From NCBI GenBank assembly GCA_936943315.1, contig CAKZJM010000313.1, forward strand, positions 1-16,764: 16,764 bases of DNA, read 5' to 3'. The DNA comes from an uncultured Methylophilus sp. Lineage in GTDB: Bacteria > Pseudomonadota > Gammaproteobacteria > Burkholderiales > Methylophilaceae. The notes under the pieces were generated by a model, which was not told the DNA's origin, ran no database searches, and saw nothing but the letters and a program-made list of their open reading frames with translations. The position numbers and the translations under genes were made by a program. Positions 1-6,700 of the stretch are shown here, piece by piece (position 1 is the stretch's first letter; each line of letters starts with the position of its first letter).

Positions 1-53
1 GTGAAGGTGGTCGTACCGTTGGTGCTGGCGTTGTTGCCAAAATCATCGAGTAA
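1..53 (+). CDS. tuf: elongation factor Tu, 3' end only (partial)
   Basis: The window opens inside a codon. From position 3 the frame reads EGGRTVGAGVVAKIIE and stops at TAA (51-53), which is the conserved C-terminus of EF-Tu domain III. These bases are identical to the end of the complete tuf gene at the right edge of the window, so this is the tail of a second tuf copy, or of the same one if the window ends were artificially joined. EF-Tu carries aminoacyl-tRNA to the ribosomal A site as a GTP complex in the cytoplasm. A hairpin follows 13 bases after the stop, and then the tRNA-Trp gene. Only 16 full codons are visible, so nothing can be said about divergence between the copies upstream of position 1. 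Confidence 0.95.
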   Translation, partial: EGGRTVGAGVVAKIIE

Positions 54-55
54 TT
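1..55 (+). repeat. terminal direct repeat, left copy (tuf 3' end)
   Basis: Bases 1-55 are identical, base for base, to 16710-16764, the last 55 bases of the window. They cover the final tuf codons, the stop and AATT after it. This follows from duplicated tuf genes. That the repeat reaches exactly both ends suggests the window edges were set by the repeat. Confidence 0.97.
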
Positions 56-66
56 GTTGATGTGAA

Positions 67-98
67 TGAAAGCTGCACTACAACCCGTGCAGCTTTCA
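67..98 (+). terminator. hairpin after tuf, probable intrinsic terminator
   Basis: TGAAAGCTGCAC (67-78) pairs perfectly with GTGCAGCTTTCA (87-98), giving a 12-bp stem with an 8-base loop. The tail is CTTTAAAG, so the T-tract is short. The position directly after the tuf stop and 13 bases before tRNA-Trp fits a terminator or a processing hairpin between tuf and the tRNA. No convincing promoter is visible between it and the tRNA, so some read-through or a promoter upstream is likely. Confidence 0.65.
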
Positions 99-111
99 CT
101 TTAAAGAGTAC

Positions 112-187
112 AGGCCAATAGCTCAATTGGTAGAGTATCGGTCTCCAAAACCGAGGGTTGGGGGTTCGAGACCCTCTTGGCCTGCCA
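112..187 (+). tRNA. tRNA-Trp (anticodon CCA)
   Basis: This is a full cloverleaf of 76 bases. The acceptor stem AGGCCAA (112-118) pairs with TTGGCCT (177-183), the discriminator base is G184 and CCA is encoded (185-187). The anticodon stem TCGGT (138-142) pairs with ACCGA (150-154) around the loop CTCCAAA, with anticodon CCA at 145-147. The T arm carries GGTTCGAGACC-type sequence. It reads UGG codons during translation. Placement between tuf and secE is typical of betaproteobacteria and some other proteobacteria. Confidence 0.97.
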
Positions 188-230
188 AACACCCGGAATA
201 GTCTGTGGTGTTAATCATAAAGTTAAGTAT

Positions 231-578
231 ATGATCGATAAAATCAAACTGGCTTTATCCCTGTTGTTACTAGCTTTAGGGATCGCCGGTTTTTATCTTT
301 TTGAAGATAAAGCAATGGTTGTCAGGATACTTGCCGTTTTGGCAGGTATTGTCGCGTCTGTCGCAGTCGCATGGACTGCGCCTCAGGGTAAGCAGGCGCT
401 GGTTTTTTTCAATGAGTCTATTGCGGAAGCTAAGCGTGTGGTTTGGCCAACACGTCAGGAGACCATGCAAACAACACTGGCTGTGGTCGTGTTGGTTGTG
501 ATCATGGCTGCTTTTCTGGCGCTGGTAGATATCAGCTTCGCCTATATGGTGCAATGGATTATGGGTAGGGGTGCTTAA
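231..578 (+). CDS. secE: preprotein translocase subunit SecE
   Basis: SecE is the clamp-like small subunit of the SecYEG channel in the inner membrane and is essential for Sec-dependent export. From ATG 231 the product is 115 aa, close to the three-helix proteobacterial form (127 aa in E. coli). Hydrophobic segments lie at about 7-24, 30-48 and 84-108. The conserved amphipathic stretch and hinge SIAEAKRVVWPTRQETM is at 63-79, just before the last helix, and is the family signature. The frame is open back to 177, but an earlier start would lie inside the tRNA and add residues unlike SecE, so 231 is chosen even though its ribosome binding site is weak (only AGTTAAG-like). The stop overlaps the nusG ATG by one base (TAATG), so the two genes are translationally coupled. 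Confidence 0.95.
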   Translation: MIDKIKLALSLLLLALGIAGFYLFEDKAMVVRILAVLAGIVASVAVAWTAPQGKQALVFFNESIAEAKRVVWPTRQETMQTTLAVVVLVVIMAAFLALVDISFAYMVQWIMGRGA

Positions 579-1114
579 TGGCTATGCGTTGGTATGCAGT
601 ACAGGCCTTCTCTGGCATGGAGAAATCCGTCAAGGCCGGTTTGGAAGAGCGCGTCGCAAGATCTAATTTACAAGACCAATTTGGCGACATCCTGGTCCCG
701 GTAGAAGAAGTTGTTGAGCTCAAGAATGGTCAAAAGACTATTTCTGAGCGCCGTTTGTATCCTGGCTATGTGTTGGTGCAAATGGAAATGACTGATGAAA
801 GCTGGCACTTGGTGAGAAGCACGCCACGTGTGACGTCTTTTATTGGCGGGACAGCACAGCGTCCAACACCGATCAAAGACAAAGAAGTTGAGATCATTCT
901 GCGTCGTATGGATGACAGCAAGTCTAACCCAACACAGAAAATGACCTTCGAAAAAGGCGAGAGCGTCCGCGTGGTTGATGGCCCGTTCAAGGACTTCTCT
1001 GGCAGTGTTGAAGAAGTTAACTACGACAAAAACAAACTGCGTGTTTCAGTGGTCATTTTTGGCCGTGCGACACCAGTTGAACTGGATTTTGCACAAGTAG
1101 AAAAAGAAGTCTAG
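578..1114 (+). CDS. nusG: transcription termination/antitermination factor NusG
   Basis: NusG binds the RNA polymerase clamp, suppresses pausing, and links polymerase to Rho or to the leading ribosome through S10. The product is 178 aa, normal length. The N-terminal NGN domain starts with the typical MRWYAVQAFSGMEK (3-16) and runs to about residue 115. The C-terminal KOW domain begins at about 124 with FEKGESVRVVDGPFKDFSG. A second ATG at 584 (M3) is possible, but 578 overlaps the secE stop and fits coupling. It is the only gene here ending in TAG. It is followed by a T-tailed hairpin before rplK, which suggests secE-nusG can be a transcription unit of its own. Confidence 0.97.
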   Translation: MAMRWYAVQAFSGMEKSVKAGLEERVARSNLQDQFGDILVPVEEVVELKNGQKTISERRLYPGYVLVQMEMTDESWHLVRSTPRVTSFIGGTAQRPTPIKDKEVEIILRRMDDSKSNPTQKMTFEKGESVRVVDGPFKDFSGSVEEVNYDKNKLRVSVVIFGRATPVELDFAQVEKEV

Positions 1115-1124
1115 TTGTGCACTG

Positions 1125-1156
1125 TGTCGACAGCCTGATAGGCGTCGATATTTTTT
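1125..1156 (+). terminator. T-tailed hairpin between nusG and rplK (terminator or attenuator)
   Basis: TCGAC (1127-1131) pairs with GTCGA (1144-1148). After a bulged A, GCCT (1133-1136) pairs with AGGC (1140-1143) around a GAT loop. The stem can be extended by U-A and G-U pairs at its base. Six T follow at 1151-1156. Shape and position fit an intrinsic terminator for secE-nusG, or a partial attenuator before the L11 operon. Confidence 0.6.
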
Positions 1157-1159
1157 AAC

Positions 1160-1188
1160 GGGGAGCCTTTTACAGGCGCTATTACCCA
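1160..1188 (+). promoter_or_regulatory. probable L1-binding leader of rplK-rplA
   Basis: GGG (1161-1163) can pair with CCC (1185-1187), and AGC (1164-1166) with GCT (1178-1180). The two helices are separated by the asymmetric loop ATTA (1181-1184), shortly before the rplK ribosome binding site (AAGGAG, 1192-1197). In other bacteria L1 represses translation of the L11-L1 mRNA by binding a two-helix motif with an asymmetric loop that mimics its 23S rRNA site. The match here is by position and general shape only, judged by eye. Confidence 0.45.
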
Positions 1189-1203
1189 TTTAAGGAGTCA
1201 AAA

Positions 1204-1635
1204 ATGGCAAAGAAAGTCATTGGCTACATCAAGCTGCAGATCCCCGCAGGTAAAGCCAACCCAAGCCCACCAGTCGGTCCAGCACTGGGTCAACGTGGTT
1301 TGAATATCATGGAATTCTGTAAGGCATTTAACGCTGCAACACAGGGTGTTGAGCCGGGTCTGCCAATTCCAGTAGTGATTACAGCGTTTGCTGACAAGAG
1401 TTTTACGTTTGTCATGAAAACGACACCAGCAACCGTGCTGATCAAAAAAGCAGCCAAGCTGGAAAAAGGTTCTGCACGTCCTCACACAGACAAAGTTGGC
1501 AAGATTACTCGTGCACAAGCTGAAGAAATTGCTAAAACAAAACAGCCTGACCTGACGGCTGCTGACCTGGATGCTGCAGTACGTACCATCGCTGGTAGCG
1601 CACGCAGCATGGGTATCGAAGTGGAGGGTGTATAA
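1204..1635 (+). CDS. rplK: 50S ribosomal protein L11
   Basis: L11 binds 23S rRNA helices 43-44 at the base of the stalk, in the GTPase-associated centre where EF-G and EF-Tu act; it is also needed for RelA activation. The product is 143 aa, standard length. The N-terminal domain shows the proline-rich segment PSPPVGPALGQRG (20-32), the region involved in thiostrepton action. The C-terminal rRNA-binding domain runs from about 75 and ends with the typical GSARSMGIEVEGV. ATG 1204 follows AAGGAG with 6 bases between. The last codons contain the rplA ribosome binding site, and only one base separates the two genes. Confidence 0.98.
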   Translation: MAKKVIGYIKLQIPAGKANPSPPVGPALGQRGLNIMEFCKAFNAATQGVEPGLPIPVVITAFADKSFTFVMKTTPATVLIKKAAKLEKGSARPHTDKVGKITRAQAEEIAKTKQPDLTAADLDAAVRTIAGSARSMGIEVEGV

Positions 1636-1636
1636 C

Positions 1637-2323
1637 ATGGCGAAAAGAATTGATGCGTTGCGTGCAAAAATTGACCGTAACAAACTGTACCCAGTGGCTG
1701 ATGCCCTGAACCTGGTTAAAGAAGGCGCAACTGCTAAATTTAATGAGTCTGTGGATGCTGTGATTAACTTGGGCATCGACCCACGTAAGTCTGACCAGTT
1801 TGTGCGTGGTGCTATCGTATTGCCTAACGGTACTGGTAAAAGTGTACGTGTAGCCGTGTTCGCACAAGGCGCACAAGCTGAAGCCGCGAAAGCCGCTGGC
1901 GCAGACATCGTTGGTTTTGAAGACCTGGCTGAGCAAGTTAAAGGCGGCATGCTGGACTTCGACGTTGCGATTGCAACCCCAGATGCGATGCGTATCGTGG
2001 GTGCGTTGGGTCAAGTGTTGGGTCCACGTGGTTTGATGCCAAACCCAAAAGTCGGTACCGTGACACCTGACGCCGCGACTGCGGTTAAAAACGCTAAAGC
2101 CGGTCAAGTGCAATACCGTACTGATAAAGGTGGTATCGTACACTGCACTATTGGTCGTGCTTCATTCACTGTTGAGCAATTGCAAGGCAACCTGTCTGCG
2201 CTGGTTGAGGCATTGAACAAAGCCAAGCCAGCCAGCTCTAAAGGTGTTTACCTGAAGAAATTGTCGATCTCCAGCACCATGGGTCCTGGCGTACGCGTTG
2301 ACCAAGCTTCAGTAGCCGTTTAA
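1637..2323 (+). CDS. rplA: 50S ribosomal protein L1
   Basis: L1 forms the mobile L1 stalk on 23S rRNA helices 76-78, helps release deacylated tRNA from the E site, and in many bacteria represses its own operon. From ATG 1637 the product is 228 aa, normal for the family. The signature LGPRGLMPNPKVGTVT is present in the central part, together with the N-terminal KRIDALRAKID region. The frame is open 22 codons further upstream, but those lie inside rplK. ATG 1637 is preceded by GGAGGG (1623-1628) at good distance and is the conserved start. Coupled to rplK. Confidence 0.98.
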   Translation: MAKRIDALRAKIDRNKLYPVADALNLVKEGATAKFNESVDAVINLGIDPRKSDQFVRGAIVLPNGTGKSVRVAVFAQGAQAEAAKAAGADIVGFEDLAEQVKGGMLDFDVAIATPDAMRIVGALGQVLGPRGLMPNPKVGTVTPDAATAVKNAKAGQVQYRTDKGGIVHCTIGRASFTVEQLQGNLSALVEALNKAKPASSKGVYLKKLSISSTMGPGVRVDQASVAV

Positions 2324-2337
2324 GCATTGAATCAAGT

Positions 2338-2407
2338 CCCGGTCCTCTGATGGATCGGGCAAGTACTTTGGGCTTGAGTGTTTATGTCGTTTCAATAAGC
2401 ACTCAAG
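2338..2407 (+). other. two hairpins in the rplA-rplJ gap
   Basis: First hairpin: CCCGGTCC (2338-2345) pairs with GGATCGGG (2352-2359), with one G-U pair and a 6-base loop. Second hairpin: CTTGAGTGTTTA (2373-2384) pairs with TAAGCACTCAAG (2396-2407), a 12-bp stem with one G-U pair and an 11-base loop. A competing pairing joins TCAAG-CCC near 2332-2340 with GGGCTTGA (2370-2377), which would break both. Neither hairpin has a T-tract, so they are not simple intrinsic terminators. They may be transcript 3'-end, processing or switching structures ahead of the L10 leader. Confidence 0.6.
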
Positions 2408-2410
2408 AGC

Positions 2411-2509
2411 ATCAAAGACCGTTGGTGTATCACTTAATTGAAAATTGGATGCAAATGGGCGAGTGATCCTCTGTTTGCAGCAGTTTGAAGCCAACGCAGA
2501 TGGCGATCC
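2411..2509 (+). promoter_or_regulatory. L10 leader (L10-L7/L12 autoregulatory site)
   Basis: The 5' side AAAGACCGTTGGTG (2414-2427) and 3' side CCAACGCAGATGGCGA (2491-2506) look like the conserved halves of the ribosomal protein L10 leader. GTTGG (2421-2425) pairs with CCAAC (2491-2495) next to a GCAGA kink-turn-like bulge. Between them, ATCACT (2429-2434) can pair with AGTGAT (2462-2467). In this family the L10(L7/L12)4 complex binds the leader and represses rplJL translation. The identification rests on recalled family features, not on a covariance search. Confidence 0.7.
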
Positions 2510-2553
2510 CCAGCACAGGATATTTCCATGCCCTGCACAAGGACGCCGTGAGT

Positions 2554-2576
2554 GGCCCGGGTTTTTTCCGGGCTTT
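2554..2576 (+). terminator. GC-rich hairpin just before the rplJ ribosome binding site
   Basis: GCCCGG (2555-2560) pairs with CCGGGC (2568-2573). The loop is G plus six T, and TTTC follows. It ends 12 bases before the rplJ Shine-Dalgarno sequence. The T-tail is short, so it may be a weak attenuator, or a stem that presents or hides the ribosome binding site as part of the L10 switch. Confidence 0.5.
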
Positions 2577-2585
2577 CATTAACGG

Positions 2586-2591
2586 AAGGAG
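2586..2591 (+). promoter_or_regulatory. rplJ ribosome binding site
   Basis: AAGGAG lies 8 bases before TTG 2600. This decides the non-ATG start, because the only longer start in frame (GTG 2552) has no such site and lies on the preceding hairpin. Confidence 0.85.
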
Positions 2592-2599
2592 AACAGACC

Positions 2600-3097
2600 T
2601 TGAGTCTTAATCTTACAGAGAAAAAAGAAGTCGTTGCCGAGGTTGCTGCGCAAGTAGCAAACGCACAAGCAATCGTACTTGCTGAGTATCGTGGTATTGG
2701 CGTAGCCAATATGACGAAACTGCGTGCTGAAGCACGTAATGCAGGTGTGTATCTGCGCGTGTTGAAAAACACCTTGGTTCGTCGTGCAGTAGAAGGGTCA
2801 CCTTTTGCAGCATTGGCTGACGACATGGTTGGGCCGCTGGTATACGGTATTTCTACCGATCCAGTCGCAGCTGCCAAAGTCATGAACAATTTCGCCAAAG
2901 AAAACGAATTGTTCGTACTGAAAGCGGGTGCAATGCCTAATGAGCGTCTTGATGTGGCTGGCGTGCAAGCGTTGGCGTCTACATTGAGCCGTGATGAGTT
3001 GCTGTCCAAACTGGCTGGCATGCTCAACGAAATCCCAACCAAGTTTGCTCGTGCCGTTGCAGCAGTACGCGACGAAAAAGAAAAGCAAGCGGCTTAA
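2600..3097 (+). CDS. rplJ: 50S ribosomal protein L10
   Basis: L10 anchors the L7/L12 dimers to the ribosome next to L11 and, with them, represses its own mRNA. From TTG 2600 the product is 165 aa, the same length as E. coli L10, beginning MSLNLTEKKEVVAEVAAQV, the usual betaproteobacterial N-terminus. The conserved rRNA-binding part includes VLAEYRGIGVANMTKLR and LKNTLVRRA. The C-terminal helix that binds L7/L12 is alanine- and charge-rich (ARAVAAVRDEKEKQAA). A frame extension to GTG 2552 would add 16 residues foreign to the family. TTG starts are seen for rplJ in other bacteria and would suit a gene under translational control. Confidence 0.96.
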   Translation: MSLNLTEKKEVVAEVAAQVANAQAIVLAEYRGIGVANMTKLRAEARNAGVYLRVLKNTLVRRAVEGSPFAALADDMVGPLVYGISTDPVAAAKVMNNFAKENELFVLKAGAMPNERLDVAGVQALASTLSRDELLSKLAGMLNEIPTKFARAVAAVRDEKEKQAA

Positions 3098-3130
3098 TTT
3101 TTAATCAAATTATTTTAGGAAATTTATATC

Positions 3131-3511
3131 ATGGCAATTTCTAATGCTGACATCTTAGATGCAATCGGTGGCATGACCGTATTGGAACTGACTGCATTCA
3201 TCAAAGAAATCGAAGAGAAGTTTGGTGTTTCTGCTGCTGCGGTTGCAGTTGCTGCTGGCGGCGCTGCTGCGGGTGGTGCTGCTCCAGCTGCTGCTGAGCA
3301 AACTGAGTTCAACGTGATTTTGAACGGCGCTGGCGACAACAAAGTAAGCGTGATTAAAGCAGTTCGTGAACTGACTGGCCTGGGCTTGAAAGAAGCTAAA
3401 GACCTGGTTGACGGTGCACCAAAAGCAGTTAAAGAAGGCGTAAGCAAAGCTGACGCTGAAGCAGCTGTGAAGAAATTGATCGAAGCGGGCGCTACTGCTG
3501 AGATGAAATAA
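3131..3511 (+). CDS. rplL: 50S ribosomal protein L7/L12
   Basis: L7/L12 is the multi-copy stalk protein that recruits translation factors and stimulates their GTPase activity. The product is 126 aa, normal. The N-terminal dimerisation domain (about 1-35) is followed by an Ala/Gly hinge (about 36-54, with AAGGAAAGGAAPAAAE). The C-terminal factor-binding domain starts near FNVIL and includes KVSVIKAVRELTGLGLKEAKDLVD. AGGA at 3117-3120 lies 10 bases before ATG 3131. It sits 33 bases after rplJ. Its stop codon is part of a 16-base perfect palindrome. Confidence 0.98.
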   Translation: MAISNADILDAIGGMTVLELTAFIKEIEEKFGVSAAAVAVAAGGAAAGGAAPAAAEQTEFNVILNGAGDNKVSVIKAVRELTGLGLKEAKDLVDGAPKAVKEGVSKADAEAAVKKLIEAGATAEMK

Positions 3512-3526
3512 TTCACAATTGTGAAT
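3511..3526 (+). repeat. 16-base perfect palindrome over the rplL stop
   Basis: ATTCACAATTGTGAAT reads the same on both strands, and its first base is the last base of the rplL TAA. It could be a protein-binding site or the foot of an RNA fold, but as RNA it could form only a short, strained hairpin. Confidence 0.8.
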
Positions 3527-3533
3527 CTGGCTG

Positions 3534-3571
3534 GGCTGACGGGAGACCGTCGGCCTTCGCCATTTCTGGCG
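3534..3571 (+). other. tandem hairpins in the rplL-rpoB gap
   Basis: GGCTGACGG (3534-3542) pairs with CCGTCGGCC (3547-3555), with one G-U pair and a GAGA loop. Next, CGCCA (3558-3562) pairs with TGGCG (3567-3571) around TTTC. There is no T-run after either. In E. coli this gap holds an attenuator and an RNase III site that set the ratio of stalk protein to polymerase, and these hairpins sit in the matching place. Confidence 0.6.
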
Positions 3572-3628
3572 TTGCAGATTGTAAATAAACTGTAATTGTC
3601 AGAAGAAGTGTTGTAAAAGGTGTGTTGT

Positions 3629-3667
3629 GGCCACATATAGTTAATCCGGCCGATTAATTAAGTGGCT
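3629..3667 (+). other. two-part hairpin before rpoB
   Basis: The outer stem GGCCAC (3629-3634) pairs with GTGGCT (3662-3667). The inner stem TTAATC (3641-3646) pairs with GATTAA (3652-3657), with an internal loop between them. GATTTTAAA follows, so a weak terminator or attenuator reading is possible. The remaining sequence to the rpoB start shows no convincing promoter. Confidence 0.45.
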
Positions 3668-3753
3668 GATTTTAAATGCGAAGTTAGATGTCAAAACATT
3701 GCAGTGGATGAAAAGTGTTTTGTCTTCTACCCTCAAAAATTTCAGGAGACGCT

Positions 3754-6700
3754 ATGAGCTATTCCTTTACCGAAAAGAAACGCATCCGCAAAAGCTTTGC
3801 CAAGCGTGACAGCGTTCAAGAGGTGCCTTACCTGCTGGCCATGCAGTTGGAATCCTACAAATCATTCTTGCAGGAAAATGTTCCAGTTGATCAGCGTAAA
3901 AATGAAGGTCTGGAATCTACTTTCCGTTCCATTTTCCCGATTGTTAGCCATTCTGAGAATGCACGTCTGGATTATGTCAGCTACCAATTAGGCGCAGAGC
4001 CGTTTGACGTCAAAGAATGTCAACAGCGCGGCCTGACTTACGCCGTGCCTTTGCGCGTCAAAGTCCGTTTGACCATCATGGACCGCGAAGCGTCCAAACC
4101 CACCGTGAAAGAAGTGAAAGAGCAAGAAGTGTACATGGGTGAATTGCCACTCATGACCGAAAACGGCTCATTCATCATTAATGGTACAGAGCGTGTCATC
4201 GTTTCCCAGCTGCACCGCAGCCCGGGCGTGTTCTTTGAGCATGACCGCGGTAAAACCCATAGCTCCGGTAAATTGCTGTTCTCCGCACGTATCATTCCTT
4301 ACCGTGGTTCATGGTTAGACTTTGAATTTGACCCTAAAGATTACCTGTACTTCCGCGTAGACCGTCGCCGCAAAATGCCAGTGACGATTTTGCTGAAGGC
4401 ATTGGGCTATACGCCAGAACAAATCCTGGAAACATTCCACGATACCGATACATTCCACATTGGTCCTAAAGGTGTGGAATTCGAACTGGTGGCCGACCGC
4501 TTGCGTGGTGAAGTGGCCAAGTTTGATATCTCTGATAAAGACGGTAATGTGCTGGTCGCCAAAGACAAGCGCATCACTGTGAAACATATTCGTGATATCG
4601 AAAAAGCTGGCGTGAAAACCATGTCAGTTCCGACCGATTTTATGATGGGTCGTGCCGTTGCACGCAATATTATTGATACAGAAACGGGTGAGCTGATTGC
4701 CAATGCCAATGATGAATTAACCCCTTCATTGCTGGAAAAGCTGGTGGCTGCCAAGATCACTGAAATCGATACCATTTACACCAATGATCTGGATCACGGT
4801 AACTTCATCTCGCAAACCCTGCGTACGGATGAAATTCCTGACCAGTACAGCGCACGTGTAGCGATCTACCGCATGATGCGCCCAGGCGAACCACCTACCG
4901 AAGAAGCGGTTGAAGCCTTGTTTAAAGGCTTGTTCTTCACAGAAGACCGTTACGATTTGTCCGTGGTTGGCCGCATGAAGTTTAACCGTCGTGCTTACCC
5001 AAGCAAGCTGGAAGAGCGTACTGCCGCCTGGATGCGTCGTTTCTACGAAAACGTGGGTCCACAAGGCGACACAGGCAGCAATGTGCTGTCTAACGAAGAT
5101 ATCCTGGCCGTCATCGGCGTGTTGATTGAGCTGCGCAATGGCCGTGGTGAAATCGACGATATCGACCACTTGGGTAACCGCCGTATCCGTTCCGTCGGTG
5201 AGTTGGCTGAAAACCAGTTCCGTGCCGGTTTGGTACGTGTAGAGCGTGCTGTGAAAGAGCGTCTGTCTCAAGCTGAGTCAGAAAACCTGATGCCGCATGA
5301 CTTGATCAATGCCAAACCAGTATCTAGCGCGATCCGTGAATTCTTCGGTTCCAGCCAGCTGTCACAGTTTATGGACCAGACTAACCCATTGTCCGAGATT
5401 ACGCACAAACGTCGTATCTCAGCCTTGGGCCCAGGCGGCTTGACTCGTGAGCGTGCCGGTTTTGAAGTGCGTGACGTTCACACCACTCACTACGGTCGTG
5501 TGTGTCCAATCGAAACGCCAGAAGGTCCAAACATTGGTTTGATCAACTCACTGGCCTTGTATGCTCGCACCAACGAATACGGTTTCCTGGAAACACCATA
5601 CCGCTTGGTTGAAGGCAACAAAGTGTCAGGCAAGATTGATTTCCTGTCTGCGATTGAAGAGAGCCAGTATGTGATTGCACAGGCCAACACCGAAGTTTCA
5701 AAAGACGGTGGCTTCAAAGAAGACCTGATTTCTGCGCGTTTCCACAATGAATTTACGATGACGCAGCCAGAGCGCGTACAGTATATGGACGTCGCTCCAG
5801 GCCAAATCGTGTCCGTAGCGGCTTCATTGATTCCGTTCCTGGAACACGATGACGCGAACCGTGCTTTGATGGGTGCCAACATGCAGCGTCAAGCGGTGCC
5901 ATGTCTGCGTGCTGAAAAAGCCGTGGTCGGTACGGGTATCGAGCGTACAGTAGCGGTTGACTCCGGTACTGTGGTAACGGCTCGTCGTGGTGGTGTGGTG
6001 GACTATGTGGACTCTGGCCGTATTGTGATCCGCGTACACGATGCTGAAGCGCAAGCAGGCGAAGTGGGCGTGGACATCTACAACTTGACCAAGTACACCC
6101 GTTCCAACCAAAACACCAACATCAACCAGCGTCCACTGGTAAAAGTAGGTGACATCATTGCCCGCGGTGACGTGGTGGCGGATGGTGCATCGACCGATAT
6201 GGGCGAATTGGCCTTGGGTCAAAACATGCTGGTCGGCTTTATGCCATGGAACGGTTACAACTACGAAGACTCGATCTTGATCTCCGAGCGCGTGGTGGCT
6301 GATGACCGTTACACTTCAATTCACATTGAAGAACTGTCAGTGGTCGCTCGTGATACCAAGCTGGGACCTGAAGAGATTACCCGCGATATTTCTAATCTGT
6401 CCGAGCGTATGCTGGGCCGTCTGGATGACTCCGGTATTATCTACATTGGTGCTGAAGTGGAAGCCGGTGACGTGCTGGTGGGTAAAGTGACACCTAAAGG
6501 TGAAACCACTTTAACGCCAGAAGAAAAATTGCTGCGGGCGATTTTCGGTGAAAAAGCGTCTGACGTGAAAGACACTTCCCTGCGCGTGCCTTCAGGCATG
6601 ACCGGTACAGTGATCGACGTGCAAGTGTTTACACGCGAAGGTATAGACCGCGATGCACGTGCACAGCAGATCATTGACGACCAGTTGTCACACTACAAGA

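Noticed and set aside
177..230. Longer secE start at 177
   Set aside because: It would begin inside the tRNA-Trp gene and adds residues unlike SecE; ATG 231 gives the normal N-terminus.
1198..1950. Long open frame on the minus strand (about 250 codons) opposite rplK-rplA
   Set aside because: It is antisense to two clearly real ribosomal protein genes, has cysteine- and serine-rich low-quality sequence, and no ribosome binding site of its own; it is a shadow of codon bias. The same holds for the other minus-strand frames opposite rpoB, rpoC, fusA and tuf.
2552..2599. Longer rplJ start at GTG 2552
   Set aside because: No ribosome binding site; the codons lie on the GC-rich hairpin. TTG 2600 has AAGGAG 8 bases upstream and gives the standard 165-residue L10.
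3715..3753. Longer rpoB start at 3715
   Set aside because: The extra 13 residues do not resemble RpoB, and ATG 3754 has its own AGGAG site.
3572..3753. Promoter for rpoB in the rplL-rpoB gap
   Set aside because: Pairs such as TTGTAA with TATAGT need a spacer of about 19 bases, and no other pair came near consensus; not good enough to call.
5347..5421. Rifampicin-resistance change in rpoB, or streptomycin-resistance change in rpsL
   Set aside because: D541, H551 and S556 in RpoB and K43 and K88 in S12 are all the susceptible-type residues.
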